Shown: one piece after another, positions 45,191 to 53,702 of the stretch
How positions within the stretch are numbered: position 1 is the first letter of the stretch
Layout: each line of letters starts with the position of its first letter
Source of the DNA: Methanosphaera stadtmanae
Lineage (GTDB): Archaea; Methanobacteriota; Methanobacteria; Methanobacteriales; Methanobacteriaceae
Assembly (NCBI GenBank): GCA_015062825.1
Contig: SUTR01000002.1
Coordinates: 25,932 to 89,931, forward strand
Direction: 5' to 3'
DNA: 64,000 bases
The notes under the pieces: generated by a model
What the model was told of the DNA's origin: nothing
What the model saw: the letters and a program-made list of their open reading frames with translations, nothing else
The model's database searches: none
Position numbers and translations under genes: made by a program

Positions 45191-47089
45191 TTAATCATAT
45201 AATGCATATTTAATTAGTTGTTTGTATGTTTTATTGGAGGATAATGTGTTTTTATTTCCTATTATTATTAGTTTTCTTCGGGCTCTTGTTATTGCAACAT
45301 TTAATCGCCTAAGATCATTGAGAAATCCGATTTCGGCCCTATTGTTACTTCGTACAGTGGATATTATAATTAGTTCCTTTTGACGTCCCTGAAATCCATC
45401 TACACTGTTTACTTCTACAGAAGTCTTTTGAGATATTAAGTCTACCTGATTGCTATATGGTGTTATGATTCCAATATCTTCTACTTTCAATCCCTTAGAT
45501 ATATATTCATCAGTTATGCCCGAACATAACTCAGCTTCAAGGAGGTTAATATATGAAGTTGAAGATTCAAGTTGTTTTTCAGCATTATCCTGCATAATTG
45601 AAGTGTCAATGAAGGATATTGGATTCCCCTCATCTTCTATTAAATCATTTAATGTTATGTTTTCTATCATTTTATCTGTTTTTAACTTACTGTCATAGAA
45701 TTGACTGTTTGGAAATTGCATGAGTACATCGTTCATTCTGTATTGTGTATCAAGTAGTTGTGATTTTTGTGGATATTTGTTAATGTATGATTCAAATAGG
45801 GTTTTTTGTAGTTTTTGAGCCTGATAGTTTATGACTGTTGGTGGAAGTTGCTTATGGTCTCCGGCAAGTATGAATTTATGTGCCTTTGCAATAGGTATTA
45901 ATATACTTGGTATTGTTGTTTGACTTGCCTCATCTATTATTGCAACATCAAAATGTATGTCTTTTATCACATCCCATGCTGCTGATGAATTTGTTGTGAA
46001 GATTATACTGCTTGATGCTATTGTTTCTTTGATGATTTTATCTTCAAGTATTCTTATCTTTTCATGATAATCTTTTATTTTTTCATCATAATCAATCCAT
46101 CTTGCCATTGATTGTATTGTATCCTTACTTATTTTATGTGCCGATTTATGTTTTTTTGCATATTCTTTTATCTGTCTAGAAGTAAGTCCTTTTCTATTTT
46201 CTCTTGTTGGTTTTGTATAATATTGCAGTTCTTCCGTGTATTCTTCAATTATTTTCTGGTAACTTTGTAATTTATCATATTGTGTATGTTGTTCCATCTG
46301 GGATGTTAATGAATATTTTCTAACGGAAGGTTCTATTCTTTGAAGTTGTCCTAATCTTAATATGTGCTCATCTTTTGTTTTGGAGACTTTTTTAAGCAGA
46401 TTATCTACTGCAATGTTACTTTCTGCAGTAACTAGTAACCTCTCTCCAGACTTATTCATCTGCAATATTAGTTCGGTTAATGTTGTTGTTTTACCCGTAC
46501 CAAATGGTCCGTGAATCAGATAGAAATCTTTTGTTGAAAGTCCTTGTTTTATTGCATGTCTTTGGGATTTGTTTAATGATGTGTTAATGAAATTCACTTC
46601 ATTCTTTTCAGGATAATCAATTGGCTGTTCCATTTTTAGATGATAATTTAATGCTTTTTTAGCATGTTTTGTGAGATTTAAGAGATTATCCTCCATTCTT
46701 TTAAATGTTATGTCATTTATGTATAAGTCTATCCGGACCTTTTCTTTTAATGCCCATGATGGTATTTTTGAATCGAATTGTAACCGGACATATCGATTTG
46801 ATTTATCTATTACTGTTGCAGTTAATCTGCTTTGAAGAGGATTGTCTTTACTAATAAGTACCCTGTCTGATATTTTTATCTGTGTATTGATGGGTTCTTT
46901 TCTTCCATATTGTACTATTATATATCCAAATTCTTTTTTAATTTTCTTACCTGTGACTGCTGTTATAGTATGGCCAATTGCTTCACGATCTTCTACTGAT
47001 AAGTATTTGATTTCACTGGTCATTTGGATTGTTTCTTCTTCTCTTTCAAGATTGATTAATTGGATTAACTCTTCTACATATTTCTTCAT
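45191..47089 (-). CDS. UPF1/IGHMBP2-like superfamily 1 helicase
   Basis: A 632-residue helicase of the DNA2/NAM7/IGHMBP2 group. Residues about 1-150 form an N-terminal beta-barrel domain (DRVLISKDNPLQSRLTATVI). Motif I is LIHGPFGTGKTTTLTEL, motif II DVAIIDEASQTTIPS, motif III AGDHKQLPPTV, and the late motifs are TPYSNQVDLIS, VDGFQGRQKELIIIS and NVAITRARRKLII. It unwinds RNA or DNA 5' to 3' in this family. All motifs are intact. The last 31 codons are duplicated as a relic at 29.3 kb. It stands alone on the minus strand, convergent with the giant adhesin. Confidence 0.92.
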   Translation of the reverse strand: MKKYVEELIQLINLEREEETIQMTSEIKYLSVEDREAIGHTITAVTGKKIKKEFGYIIVQYGRKEPINTQIKISDRVLISKDNPLQSRLTATVIDKSNRYVRLQFDSKIPSWALKEKVRIDLYINDITFKRMEDNLLNLTKHAKKALNYHLKMEQPIDYPEKNEVNFINTSLNKSQRHAIKQGLSTKDFYLIHGPFGTGKTTTLTELILQMNKSGERLLVTAESNIAVDNLLKKVSKTKDEHILRLGQLQRIEPSVRKYSLTSQMEQHTQYDKLQSYQKIIEEYTEELQYYTKPTRENRKGLTSRQIKEYAKKHKSAHKISKDTIQSMARWIDYDEKIKDYHEKIRILEDKIIKETIASSSIIFTTNSSAAWDVIKDIHFDVAIIDEASQTTIPSILIPIAKAHKFILAGDHKQLPPTVINYQAQKLQKTLFESYINKYPQKSQLLDTQYRMNDVLMQFPNSQFYDSKLKTDKMIENITLNDLIEDEGNPISFIDTSIMQDNAEKQLESSTSYINLLEAELCSGITDEYISKGLKVEDIGIITPYSNQVDLISQKTSVEVNSVDGFQGRQKELIIISTVRSNNRAEIGFLNDLRRLNVAITRARRKLIIIGNKNTLSSNKTYKQLIKYALYD

Positions 47090-47426
47090 AGATTAACACA
47101 TCTTATATTTAAATAATAGAAATTCATGTACTTCAATATTTTATATGAAAGATTTTTTATTTTAAATTTTGTGGAATTTAATTAAGAACATGAATATTTT
47201 TAGTGGTTAAACTGTTTAATCAAAAATATTTGTTAGAATAGAATGGGATGATAAACAGGTTAGACTTTAGTTAATACAAGATATAACATTATAATAAAAT
47301 AAATTAATATCAAAAAAATAGCTAAAAAATGACTGATACTTTAAAAAATCTTTTTGTGAAAGTTTTAAGAAGATTATGATTAAAAAGAAAAAAGATAATA
47401 TAAAAAATGAAAACGAGAAAATAATA
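47090..47426. other. Intergenic region between ybjQ-like and helicase genes
   Basis: About 340 bp of AT-rich DNA. It must carry the helicase promoter (minus strand) and the 3' end of the YbjQ transcript. Nothing else was recognised. Confidence 0.55.
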
Positions 47427-47768
47427 TTATTCCTCTTTTTCAACTACTACTGCAGTTCCATATACTACTATTTCTTGCATTATTTGAGAAATCTCATTTG
47501 AGTCGAATCGAACTCCAATAATAGCATTTGCACCTAATTCTTCTGCATTTTCTATTACTCTTTCTAATGCTTCATTACGTGCTTCTTCCAATATTTTAAC
47601 AAATTGTTTGACTTCTCCACCAATTATGGTTTTTATTCCTGCACCAACTTGTCCACCAGCACCTCTACTTCTAACTGTTAATCCCCATACGAATCCTTTA
47701 GTTTCGACTATTCTATATCCTGGAATACTGTCTGCTGATGACATTGGAAAATCATTTACTGATACCAT
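47427..47768 (-). CDS. YbjQ/UPF0145 family protein
   Basis: About 113 residues (MVSVNDFPMSSADSIPGYRI...). GFVWGLTVRSRGAGGQVGAGIKTIIGGE, NEALERVIENAEELGANAII and GVRFDSNEI are the conserved stretches of the YbjQ family, small pentamer-forming proteins once named heavy-metal-binding domain; their role is not established. I prefer the ATG at 47768; a GTG three codons earlier is possible. It is a single gene on the minus strand, with no functional clue from neighbours. Confidence 0.92.
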   Translation of the reverse strand: MVSVNDFPMSSADSIPGYRIVETKGFVWGLTVRSRGAGGQVGAGIKTIIGGEVKQFVKILEEARNEALERVIENAEELGANAIIGVRFDSNEISQIMQEIVVYGTAVVVEKEE

Positions 47769-48204
47769 ATTATTCACATCCTAATTATTTATATATAATT
47801 ATTGTATTTTGAAATATTTAAATTAATCGTATAATGAGCATATTTAAGATAATGTTTGTTCTATTAGTATTTTAAAGTATTATTTATGAGAGTTTATAAA
47901 ATCAATTATTTACATTGGTTTACTCCCATATTATATGAATAATATCATTTTTTTCTATAAGGTCAATTAATAAAAAATTATATTATAAACTTATTTTTGA
48001 AAAACTGTAATGAAATTTTCCATTTTGAAATGAATTATACTATTTTTACACTTGAAATATACCTTTGATTGATTTAGAAGGAATTAACATTTTAATCAAA
48101 TGAATAAATTAGTTTAAATATATATAATATAATGACTAAATAGTCATATATATATAGTTTTTTTTTGAGTAAATTTTCATAGCAGATATTAAGGTTTTAG
48201 CAAT
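47769..48204. other. Intergenic region with tetR promoter and operator
   Basis: About 435 bp of AT-rich DNA between divergent ybjQ-like and tetR genes. The palindrome at 48132-48147 within a TATA-rich stretch is the only strong signal and is listed separately. Confidence 0.6.
48132..48147. promoter_or_regulatory. Candidate TetR operator palindrome
   Basis: A perfect dyad ATGACTA-AA-TAGTCAT set in TATA-rich DNA, 58 bp before the tetR start. Its length and symmetry are typical of operators bound by TetR-family dimers, and its position over or next to the promoter suits autorepression. Confidence 0.7.
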
Positions 48205-48759
48205 ATGAATGATAAACAGATGAACATAATTAAATCAGGAATTAAATTATTTAGCCAGAAAGGTTATGGTTCAACAACTACTGCTGAAATTGCTAAAGAA
48301 GCAAATGTTAGCGTAGGTACACTGTTTAATTATTATCCCAATAAAGAAGAATTAGTAAATAAGCTTTATTTATATGCTAACCTAGAATATTGTGAATATA
48401 CTAAAAATCTTAATGAGAAAAAAGATTTCAAGAAAGGAATGGTTGAATTATGGAACAGATGCATAGATTATGCATTAGCCAATCAGGATACATTTCGTTT
48501 TATAGTGCTCTTTAGAAATTCTCCAATAATAAAGGAAGAGACCAATAAACAAATCGATGATGAAGCAATATTCTTTAAAAAGGTCTATGATAAATTTAGA
48601 AAGAAAAATGAAGTAAAAATATATTATGATCTTTTCAGTTATATTATGTTTGGATGTTTAATAGCCACATTAGAATTTATTGAAAAAAATCCTGAAAAAG
48701 ACATCAAACACATCAAGGAAATATCATTTGATTATCTATGGGACGGAGTAAACCCCTAG
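48205..48759 (+). CDS. TetR/AcrR family transcriptional regulator
   Basis: A 184-residue protein with an N-terminal helix-turn-helix domain, IKSGIKLFSQKGYGSTTTAE and IAKEANVSVGTLFNYYPNKEEL, which is the classic TetR signature. The C-terminal ligand-binding part (about 55-184) is helical and not recognisable, so the inducer is unknown. A palindrome at 48132-48147 is a likely operator. The aldo/keto reductase gene starts 50 bp downstream on the same strand and is probably in the same regulon or transcript. Confidence 0.93.
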   Translation: MNDKQMNIIKSGIKLFSQKGYGSTTTAEIAKEANVSVGTLFNYYPNKEELVNKLYLYANLEYCEYTKNLNEKKDFKKGMVELWNRCIDYALANQDTFRFIVLFRNSPIIKEETNKQIDDEAIFFKKVYDKFRKKNEVKIYYDLFSYIMFGCLIATLEFIEKNPEKDIKHIKEISFDYLWDGVNP

Positions 48760-48809
48760 ACAATACTTCATTTTTCATACACTAAAACATAATAGTATAA
48801 GTGATTAAT

Positions 48810-49967
48810 ATGGATAAATTTGCATTTGGAATGATGCGTCTCCCACAATTAGATGAAAATGACCCGACAAAGGTAGATATAGAACAAGTAAAAGAAATGA
48901 CTGATGCCTACATTGAAGCTGGCGGCAAATACTTTGACACAGCATATCCATATCATAATGGAGTAAGTGAAAATGTACTTAAAGAGGCTGTAGTGGACAG
49001 ATATCCACGTGAAGACATCATCATTGCAACAAAACTTCCAATATTTTCTGTTGACAAACCAGAAGATATGGAAAAATTCTTCAATGAACAATTAGAAAAA
49101 TGTGGAGTGGACTACTTTGATTACTACCTAATTCACAACATCAATGAAATGACACATCATGCAGTATATGACTTTGATTCGTTTGAATTTGTAAGACAAA
49201 AAAAGAGAGAAGGTAAAATAAAGAATATTGGTTTTTCATTCCATGACAAACCAGATGCATTAATTGAAGCATTAGAAGCATTCCCAGATTGTGACTTTGT
49301 ACAGCTACAAATTAATTATCTAGACTGGGAAAGTTCAGCTGTAGAATCAAGAAAATGTTATGAAATAGCTACAGAATACAATAAACCAGTTATTGTAATG
49401 GAACCGGTAAAAGGTGGAGCATTAGCTAAACTTCCAGAAGATGCTGAGAAAATATACAAAGAATATGATGAGACAAGTGAAAATGTTTCATGGGCTTTAA
49501 GATTCTGTAATGATTTGGACAATGTATTTATGATATTAAATGGTGTAAGTAGTCTTGAACAAATGAAAAGCAGCATAGAAATATTTAAAAACATCAAACC
49601 ATTAACTGATGAAGAACAGGAACTAATAGCTAAGGTAACAGACATTGTAAATGACCTAACACCAATCAAATGTACAGAATGTAATTACTGTATAGAACAT
49701 TGCCCTATAAACATACCTATATCCAAGTACTTTTCAACTTATAATACTGCTCACATCAACAAAACACAGGGCGGAGATCCACTGAATGCAATAGTCGCAT
49801 ACTTAGTACTTGCAGAAGCTGAAGAAAATGGTGCTGCAAATGAATGTATTGAATGTCATCAATGCGAAAAATACTGTCCACAACATCTTGAAATATCACA
49901 GCTACTTAAAGATGTAGATAAAGAACTAAATAATCCAGAAATGAGAACTTTCTTTATAAGAGACTAA
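48810..49967 (+). CDS. Aldo/keto reductase with C-terminal 4Fe-4S domain
   Basis: About 385 residues. The aldo/keto reductase barrel (about 1-280) shows FGMMRLPQL, the catalytic Asp/Tyr/Lys region (FDTAYPYHNGVSE, IATKLPIFS) and YYLIHNINE. The C-terminal part holds two cysteine clusters, CTECNYCIEHCPINIPIS and NECIECHQCEKYCPQ, which fit two [4Fe-4S] centres. Such enzymes occur widely in anaerobes; their substrates are mostly unknown. I chose the ATG at 48810 because GTGAT upstream acts as ribosome-binding site; a GTG at 48801 is an alternative. It follows tetR by 50 bp and may be controlled by it. Confidence 0.92.
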   Translation: MDKFAFGMMRLPQLDENDPTKVDIEQVKEMTDAYIEAGGKYFDTAYPYHNGVSENVLKEAVVDRYPREDIIIATKLPIFSVDKPEDMEKFFNEQLEKCGVDYFDYYLIHNINEMTHHAVYDFDSFEFVRQKKREGKIKNIGFSFHDKPDALIEALEAFPDCDFVQLQINYLDWESSAVESRKCYEIATEYNKPVIVMEPVKGGALAKLPEDAEKIYKEYDETSENVSWALRFCNDLDNVFMILNGVSSLEQMKSSIEIFKNIKPLTDEEQELIAKVTDIVNDLTPIKCTECNYCIEHCPINIPISKYFSTYNTAHINKTQGGDPLNAIVAYLVLAEAEENGAANECIECHQCEKYCPQHLEISQLLKDVDKELNNPEMRTFFIRD

Positions 49968-50033
49968 GTTTACAATATACAATGCTGTTTAAAGAGAATA
50001 TGAAAGTAGATAAGTAATTTCATATTCACTAAT

Positions 50034-50054
50034 TATTTTTTTTAATCTTTTTTT
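50034..50054 (+). terminator. Oligo-T terminator after aldo/keto reductase
   Basis: Two T runs (TTTTTTTT and TTTTTTT) separated by AATC, about 70 bp after the stop codon. They are consistent with oligo-T termination in archaea. Confidence 0.45.
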
Positions 50055-50088
50055 AATCGAATGCTGTTGACCACCTCACTATAACCAA
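50053..50088 (-). CDS. Possible 11-residue leader peptide
   Basis: On the minus strand a perfect 16S-complementary site, AGGAGGTGATT (50091-50101), stands seven bases from TTG and opens an 11-codon frame, MVIVRWSTAFD, then TAA. The ribosome-binding site is itself inside a hairpin (TCACCT-CCTA-AGGTGA, 50093-50108). No larger gene follows on this strand. It may be a real small ORF, a leader, or a remnant; confidence is low because only length and signal quality support it. Confidence 0.3.
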   Translation of the reverse strand: MVIVRWSTAFD

Positions 50089-50192
50089 TGAATCACCTCC
50101 TAAGGTGAGAGGAAATTACATTCATATCAACATACTTAAATATGTCAATGAGTATAAGATTATTTATTGGAAAAAATAATTTAAAATAAAAG

Positions 50193-50873
50193 ATGATTGA
50201 TAATAAAAGAAAGAAGAAGTGTTTATATATGGTTGAAAGGGAGTTAAGACTAGAAACAAAATGTTATGATGCAAATGATTACGGATATCTTTATGGATTA
50301 AATCAGAAAATTCCAGATGAAGAATTTGAAAAAGTAAAACCATACATGAGAAAATTTGGAAGAAAAGACTTTGCAGATGGAATAATTAAAGTCACAGGAA
50401 GACCAGAAGGATATCGATGCTTAGAAAAGGATGTTCCAAAAGTTGAAAAGATATTAAACATAAGAAACACATTAGAAAGAAGAAGAAATAATGTAGATAA
50501 AGCTTTTAGTGACCCTGTAGAAAAAAGAAAATTACAGGACAAATCATTAAACTGGATAATAGCCTTGTTTCAGAGGGGCGGAACACAACCAGAACAATCA
50601 CTAAGCCGACTAGCACTTCATTCAACAAAAATATACGATCCAAATGATGCATTCAAAGATGGACGTGAAGATGGTGAAGGTACATTGTTTATCTACACGC
50701 CCCATGGAATGTGGTATATTATAAACAATACACATGGAGATCCAAAGAAAAACAATGTTGAAACACCCGACGGTGGAATGATAGGATATCGTCTAATGTA
50801 TGAAGATAACTTGGACAGCCTTATAAGAATATATAGTGAAGAAAATGAATATAGTGGACCAAGACTATACTAA
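50193..50873 (+). CDS. Protein of unknown function
   Basis: A 226-residue hydrophilic protein I do not recognise. It has no signal peptide or membrane segment. Notable stretches are YDANDYGYLYGLNQKIPDEE, a basic helical segment around residues 85-125 (RRRNNVDKAFSDPVEKRKLQ) and GTLFIYTPHGMWYIINNT near the C-terminus. Aromatic-rich strands suggest a compact alpha/beta domain. The start could be the ATG at 50193 or the one at 50229 (MVERELRLETK); neither has a good ribosome-binding site. It lies between the aldo/keto reductase and a surface peptidase, with no shared operon evident. Codon usage looks like its neighbours, so it is a real gene. Confidence 0.72.
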   Translation: MIDNKRKKKCLYMVERELRLETKCYDANDYGYLYGLNQKIPDEEFEKVKPYMRKFGRKDFADGIIKVTGRPEGYRCLEKDVPKVEKILNIRNTLERRRNNVDKAFSDPVEKRKLQDKSLNWIIALFQRGGTQPEQSLSRLALHSTKIYDPNDAFKDGREDGEGTLFIYTPHGMWYIINNTHGDPKKNNVETPDGGMIGYRLMYEDNLDSLIRIYSEENEYSGPRLY

Positions 50874-51085
50874 AACATTCACCTCCATTCTTTTTTAAAA
50901 GAAATGCTCATATACATCATTATTGATTAAACATTAATAGTATGAATTCTTTAAATATTATTATTAAAATATAAAAATTAACAAATAGTTAAATATAACT
51001 TATTTCTAAAATAATACTATTATATTTTAATAAACGCAGTTAAACGAAGATTGTATGAAAAATAATTTGGAGGCAAAAGTATATT

Positions 51086-53506
51086 ATGAAATATGCTAAA
51101 GAGTTTTTATTTATGATTATCTTATTATTTCTCATAAATTCGGCTTATGCTATGGATGAAATTAATGAAACTAGCATGACCAATACAATTAACTCATATG
51201 AGAATAATATTGAAAATCCAATTAATAATGAAATACAATATTACAACACACAAACAGACAACACACAAACAGATAATATAAAAACAAACGATATTGAAAC
51301 AGACAATACCCCCGACAATAATATTACAAAATCAGAAAACGATAATTTGAAGACAGACAACATAAATAGCAAACATATCACAAATACAGTATTAAAAACA
51401 ACAACCAACGGCAGCCACATCATTATGAATGTATCAGTTTATTCAGACATAATAGTAAATGGTGGTTATGTTATCTTTAAGTTAAATGGCGTAACCCTTA
51501 AAAATGCTTCTGATGAGAAGATTAAGATATATGTACATAATTCCAGTGCCGTACTAAACCTATCAACAGACCAATATAGAAAAGTTTACTGGGGCTCTGA
51601 AGCAGTATATTCAGGCAGTTCAACTTTTAACGCTTCACGTAGTACACAGAACATTTCAATTAACACAAGAATTACACCAGAAATTAAGGTTACAACCGAT
51701 AAAAAGGAATATAATCCAGGTGATACTGTAAAATTAAACATAACATTATCAAGCAGCCAGGCAAATATATTCAGCGGTATCATCATCTTTAAGATTAATG
51801 GTGAAACATTACGCAATGAAGCTGGAACAACTTACATACTAAAGTTCTTTGGAAATAACACAATCATGAATTACACCATACCTCTTGGCCTTAAGGCAAA
51901 TAATCTAACAATCACCACAGTCTCAGAAGGTAGCCGATACAATAAGATTCAGACAAACAATACCATTAGTTTAAAGCCATTGAATACTTATTTGAATATT
52001 AAGAACTTCACCGTTAACAGTGACAATTACTGTGTAATAAATGCTACTATTACTGATGCTTATGGCAGGATGGTTGTTGGTAAAACATTTGTAGATGTTT
52101 TTGTAAATGGAAATAAGTTATTTGTCGATAATAAGACAAAGGTTTACACCATATATAATGGTAGCCTAAACATTAGACTTCCAATGTATAAGTATCCTTT
52201 TGGAAACTACACTATAAAACTTGTAACTAGAGACAGCAATTGTTATAATTCCGCTTCATCAAGAGTATACAATATTAACATCATACAGAAGTATCCGACA
52301 AAGGTTATAATTGACACACCAGCAATGGTTAAAAATGGATCAATTTTATCTGTAAGAGTTTATGTAACCTATAAAGACAACAATATACTAAAAACTGTCA
52401 ATGATGGAAATGTAAGTGTTGTGATAAATAATCAAAAGTATGATGCATATGTTGTAAATGGTAAGGCAATAATGTCATATAATGTACCGTCACAGAATAA
52501 AGTTTACACGATTAATGCTACATATATAGGTGAAGGTGAACACAAGGATTCATCTGCAACAAAGAACATTACAGTAACACATAACAGCATTTCAGCAGCA
52601 CAGTCCAGCATATTAGGAGAAAAAGATCCACAAACAACAAGCATTTCATTGACAAATGGCATTCCAAACCTTGTATATATGACAAATTATGTATGGGGTG
52701 ATGAAAATGCAACATATACACTTACAAGAAGTCAGATACAGGAAGTATTACAACAGGATTCATATAGCTTATACTTAAATAAACACCTGTCAAAATATGT
52801 GGCATTCAAGACAAGTGATGAACCATACCTTTATCACGTGCTTAAACGTGAAAAATGGAATGTAATCGAGAAAACATTGAACAAATACTTTGTAGAAAAA
52901 AATACAATGACAATACCAGAGACATTAACCGTATCTTTAAAAGGAAAATCATACACATACAGTGAAGCAAGAGATATACAGGACACCAGTTATACCTGTG
53001 GACCAACAGCTACAAGTGTATGTACACAGACTCTTAAAAACTATGTAAACGAAGATACATTAGCAGTTGACTTTAAAACATACAAATACAGAGGAACATA
53101 TGCAAGCAACATACCACCCGCAATGAAAAAATACAACATATCAGCAGTATACTTCTATAAAAACAGCTTTGACACACAACTTTCCAAGTTAGCACAGGGA
53201 GGATGTACACTGGTATTCTATGGTGTAAACCACTACGTATCCATATTGGACATTAGTCCTGACAAGACCAAAGTATTAGTATCCAATTCATATGGTAACT
53301 ATAGTTTAGGTGGAGGAAAAATACCTAATGGATGGGTTAGCGTGTCATTAATGAAAAACAGATTCTCATCAGACAGCTTTGGAGGACTAGTCGTAACATT
53401 AGATTATACATTATCATCAGCAACCAAGACAAAGGTTAACTATCTATACAATAACTTTGGAAGCAATTGGATTAGACAAAATATTAATGAAGAACTCAAC
53501 ACATAA
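51086..53506 (+). CDS. Secreted adhesin-like cysteine peptidase (C39/C71-like)
   Basis: An 806-residue protein. Signal peptide about 1-22 (ends AYAMDE), then a short Asn/Thr/Asp-rich repeat linker, several Ig-like modules (GYVIFKLNGVTLKN, GIIIFKINGETLRN and others; about 100-510) and a C-terminal papain-like peptidase domain. Likely catalytic residues are Cys638 in YTCGPTATSV, His716 in GVNHYVSILDIS and Asn734 in VSNSYGNYS. The order and spacing fit the bacteriocin-peptidase C39 fold and resemble the pseudomurein endoisopeptidases (C71) of methanogen viruses. It may cut pseudomurein cross-links for wall growth or process other surface proteins. The GGAGG site before the ATG fixes the start. 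It shares Ig modules with two other adhesins in this window. Confidence 0.82.
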   Translation: MKYAKEFLFMIILLFLINSAYAMDEINETSMTNTINSYENNIENPINNEIQYYNTQTDNTQTDNIKTNDIETDNTPDNNITKSENDNLKTDNINSKHITNTVLKTTTNGSHIIMNVSVYSDIIVNGGYVIFKLNGVTLKNASDEKIKIYVHNSSAVLNLSTDQYRKVYWGSEAVYSGSSTFNASRSTQNISINTRITPEIKVTTDKKEYNPGDTVKLNITLSSSQANIFSGIIIFKINGETLRNEAGTTYILKFFGNNTIMNYTIPLGLKANNLTITTVSEGSRYNKIQTNNTISLKPLNTYLNIKNFTVNSDNYCVINATITDAYGRMVVGKTFVDVFVNGNKLFVDNKTKVYTIYNGSLNIRLPMYKYPFGNYTIKLVTRDSNCYNSASSRVYNINIIQKYPTKVIIDTPAMVKNGSILSVRVYVTYKDNNILKTVNDGNVSVVINNQKYDAYVVNGKAIMSYNVPSQNKVYTINATYIGEGEHKDSSATKNITVTHNSISAAQSSILGEKDPQTTSISLTNGIPNLVYMTNYVWGDENATYTLTRSQIQEVLQQDSYSLYLNKHLSKYVAFKTSDEPYLYHVLKREKWNVIEKTLNKYFVEKNTMTIPETLTVSLKGKSYTYSEARDIQDTSYTCGPTATSVCTQTLKNYVNEDTLAVDFKTYKYRGTYASNIPPAMKKYNISAVYFYKNSFDTQLSKLAQGGCTLVFYGVNHYVSILDISPDKTKVLVSNSYGNYSLGGGKIPNGWVSVSLMKNRFSSDSFGGLVVTLDYTLSSATKTKVNYLYNNFGSNWIRQNINEELNT

Positions 53507-53702
53507 GATATCCCATCTTACCCCCATTATTTTTTTATTATTTCTTTTTCATTAATTATACACTTAAATGAATTTTAATATATTGTGTAAATAAAATAAA
53601 ATATTAATAAAATAAGATATTAATATAATTATATAGAATAGATTATTTTATCAATATATTTTAGAATAATCATATGTAAACAGATGGAGGAGAGATTAAT
53701 AT

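Noticed and set aside
29324..45285. Search for an integrase, transposase or inverted terminal repeats in the bracketed block
   Set aside because: None seen; all genes inside are metabolic or surface genes, so a self-mobile element is not called despite the direct repeats.
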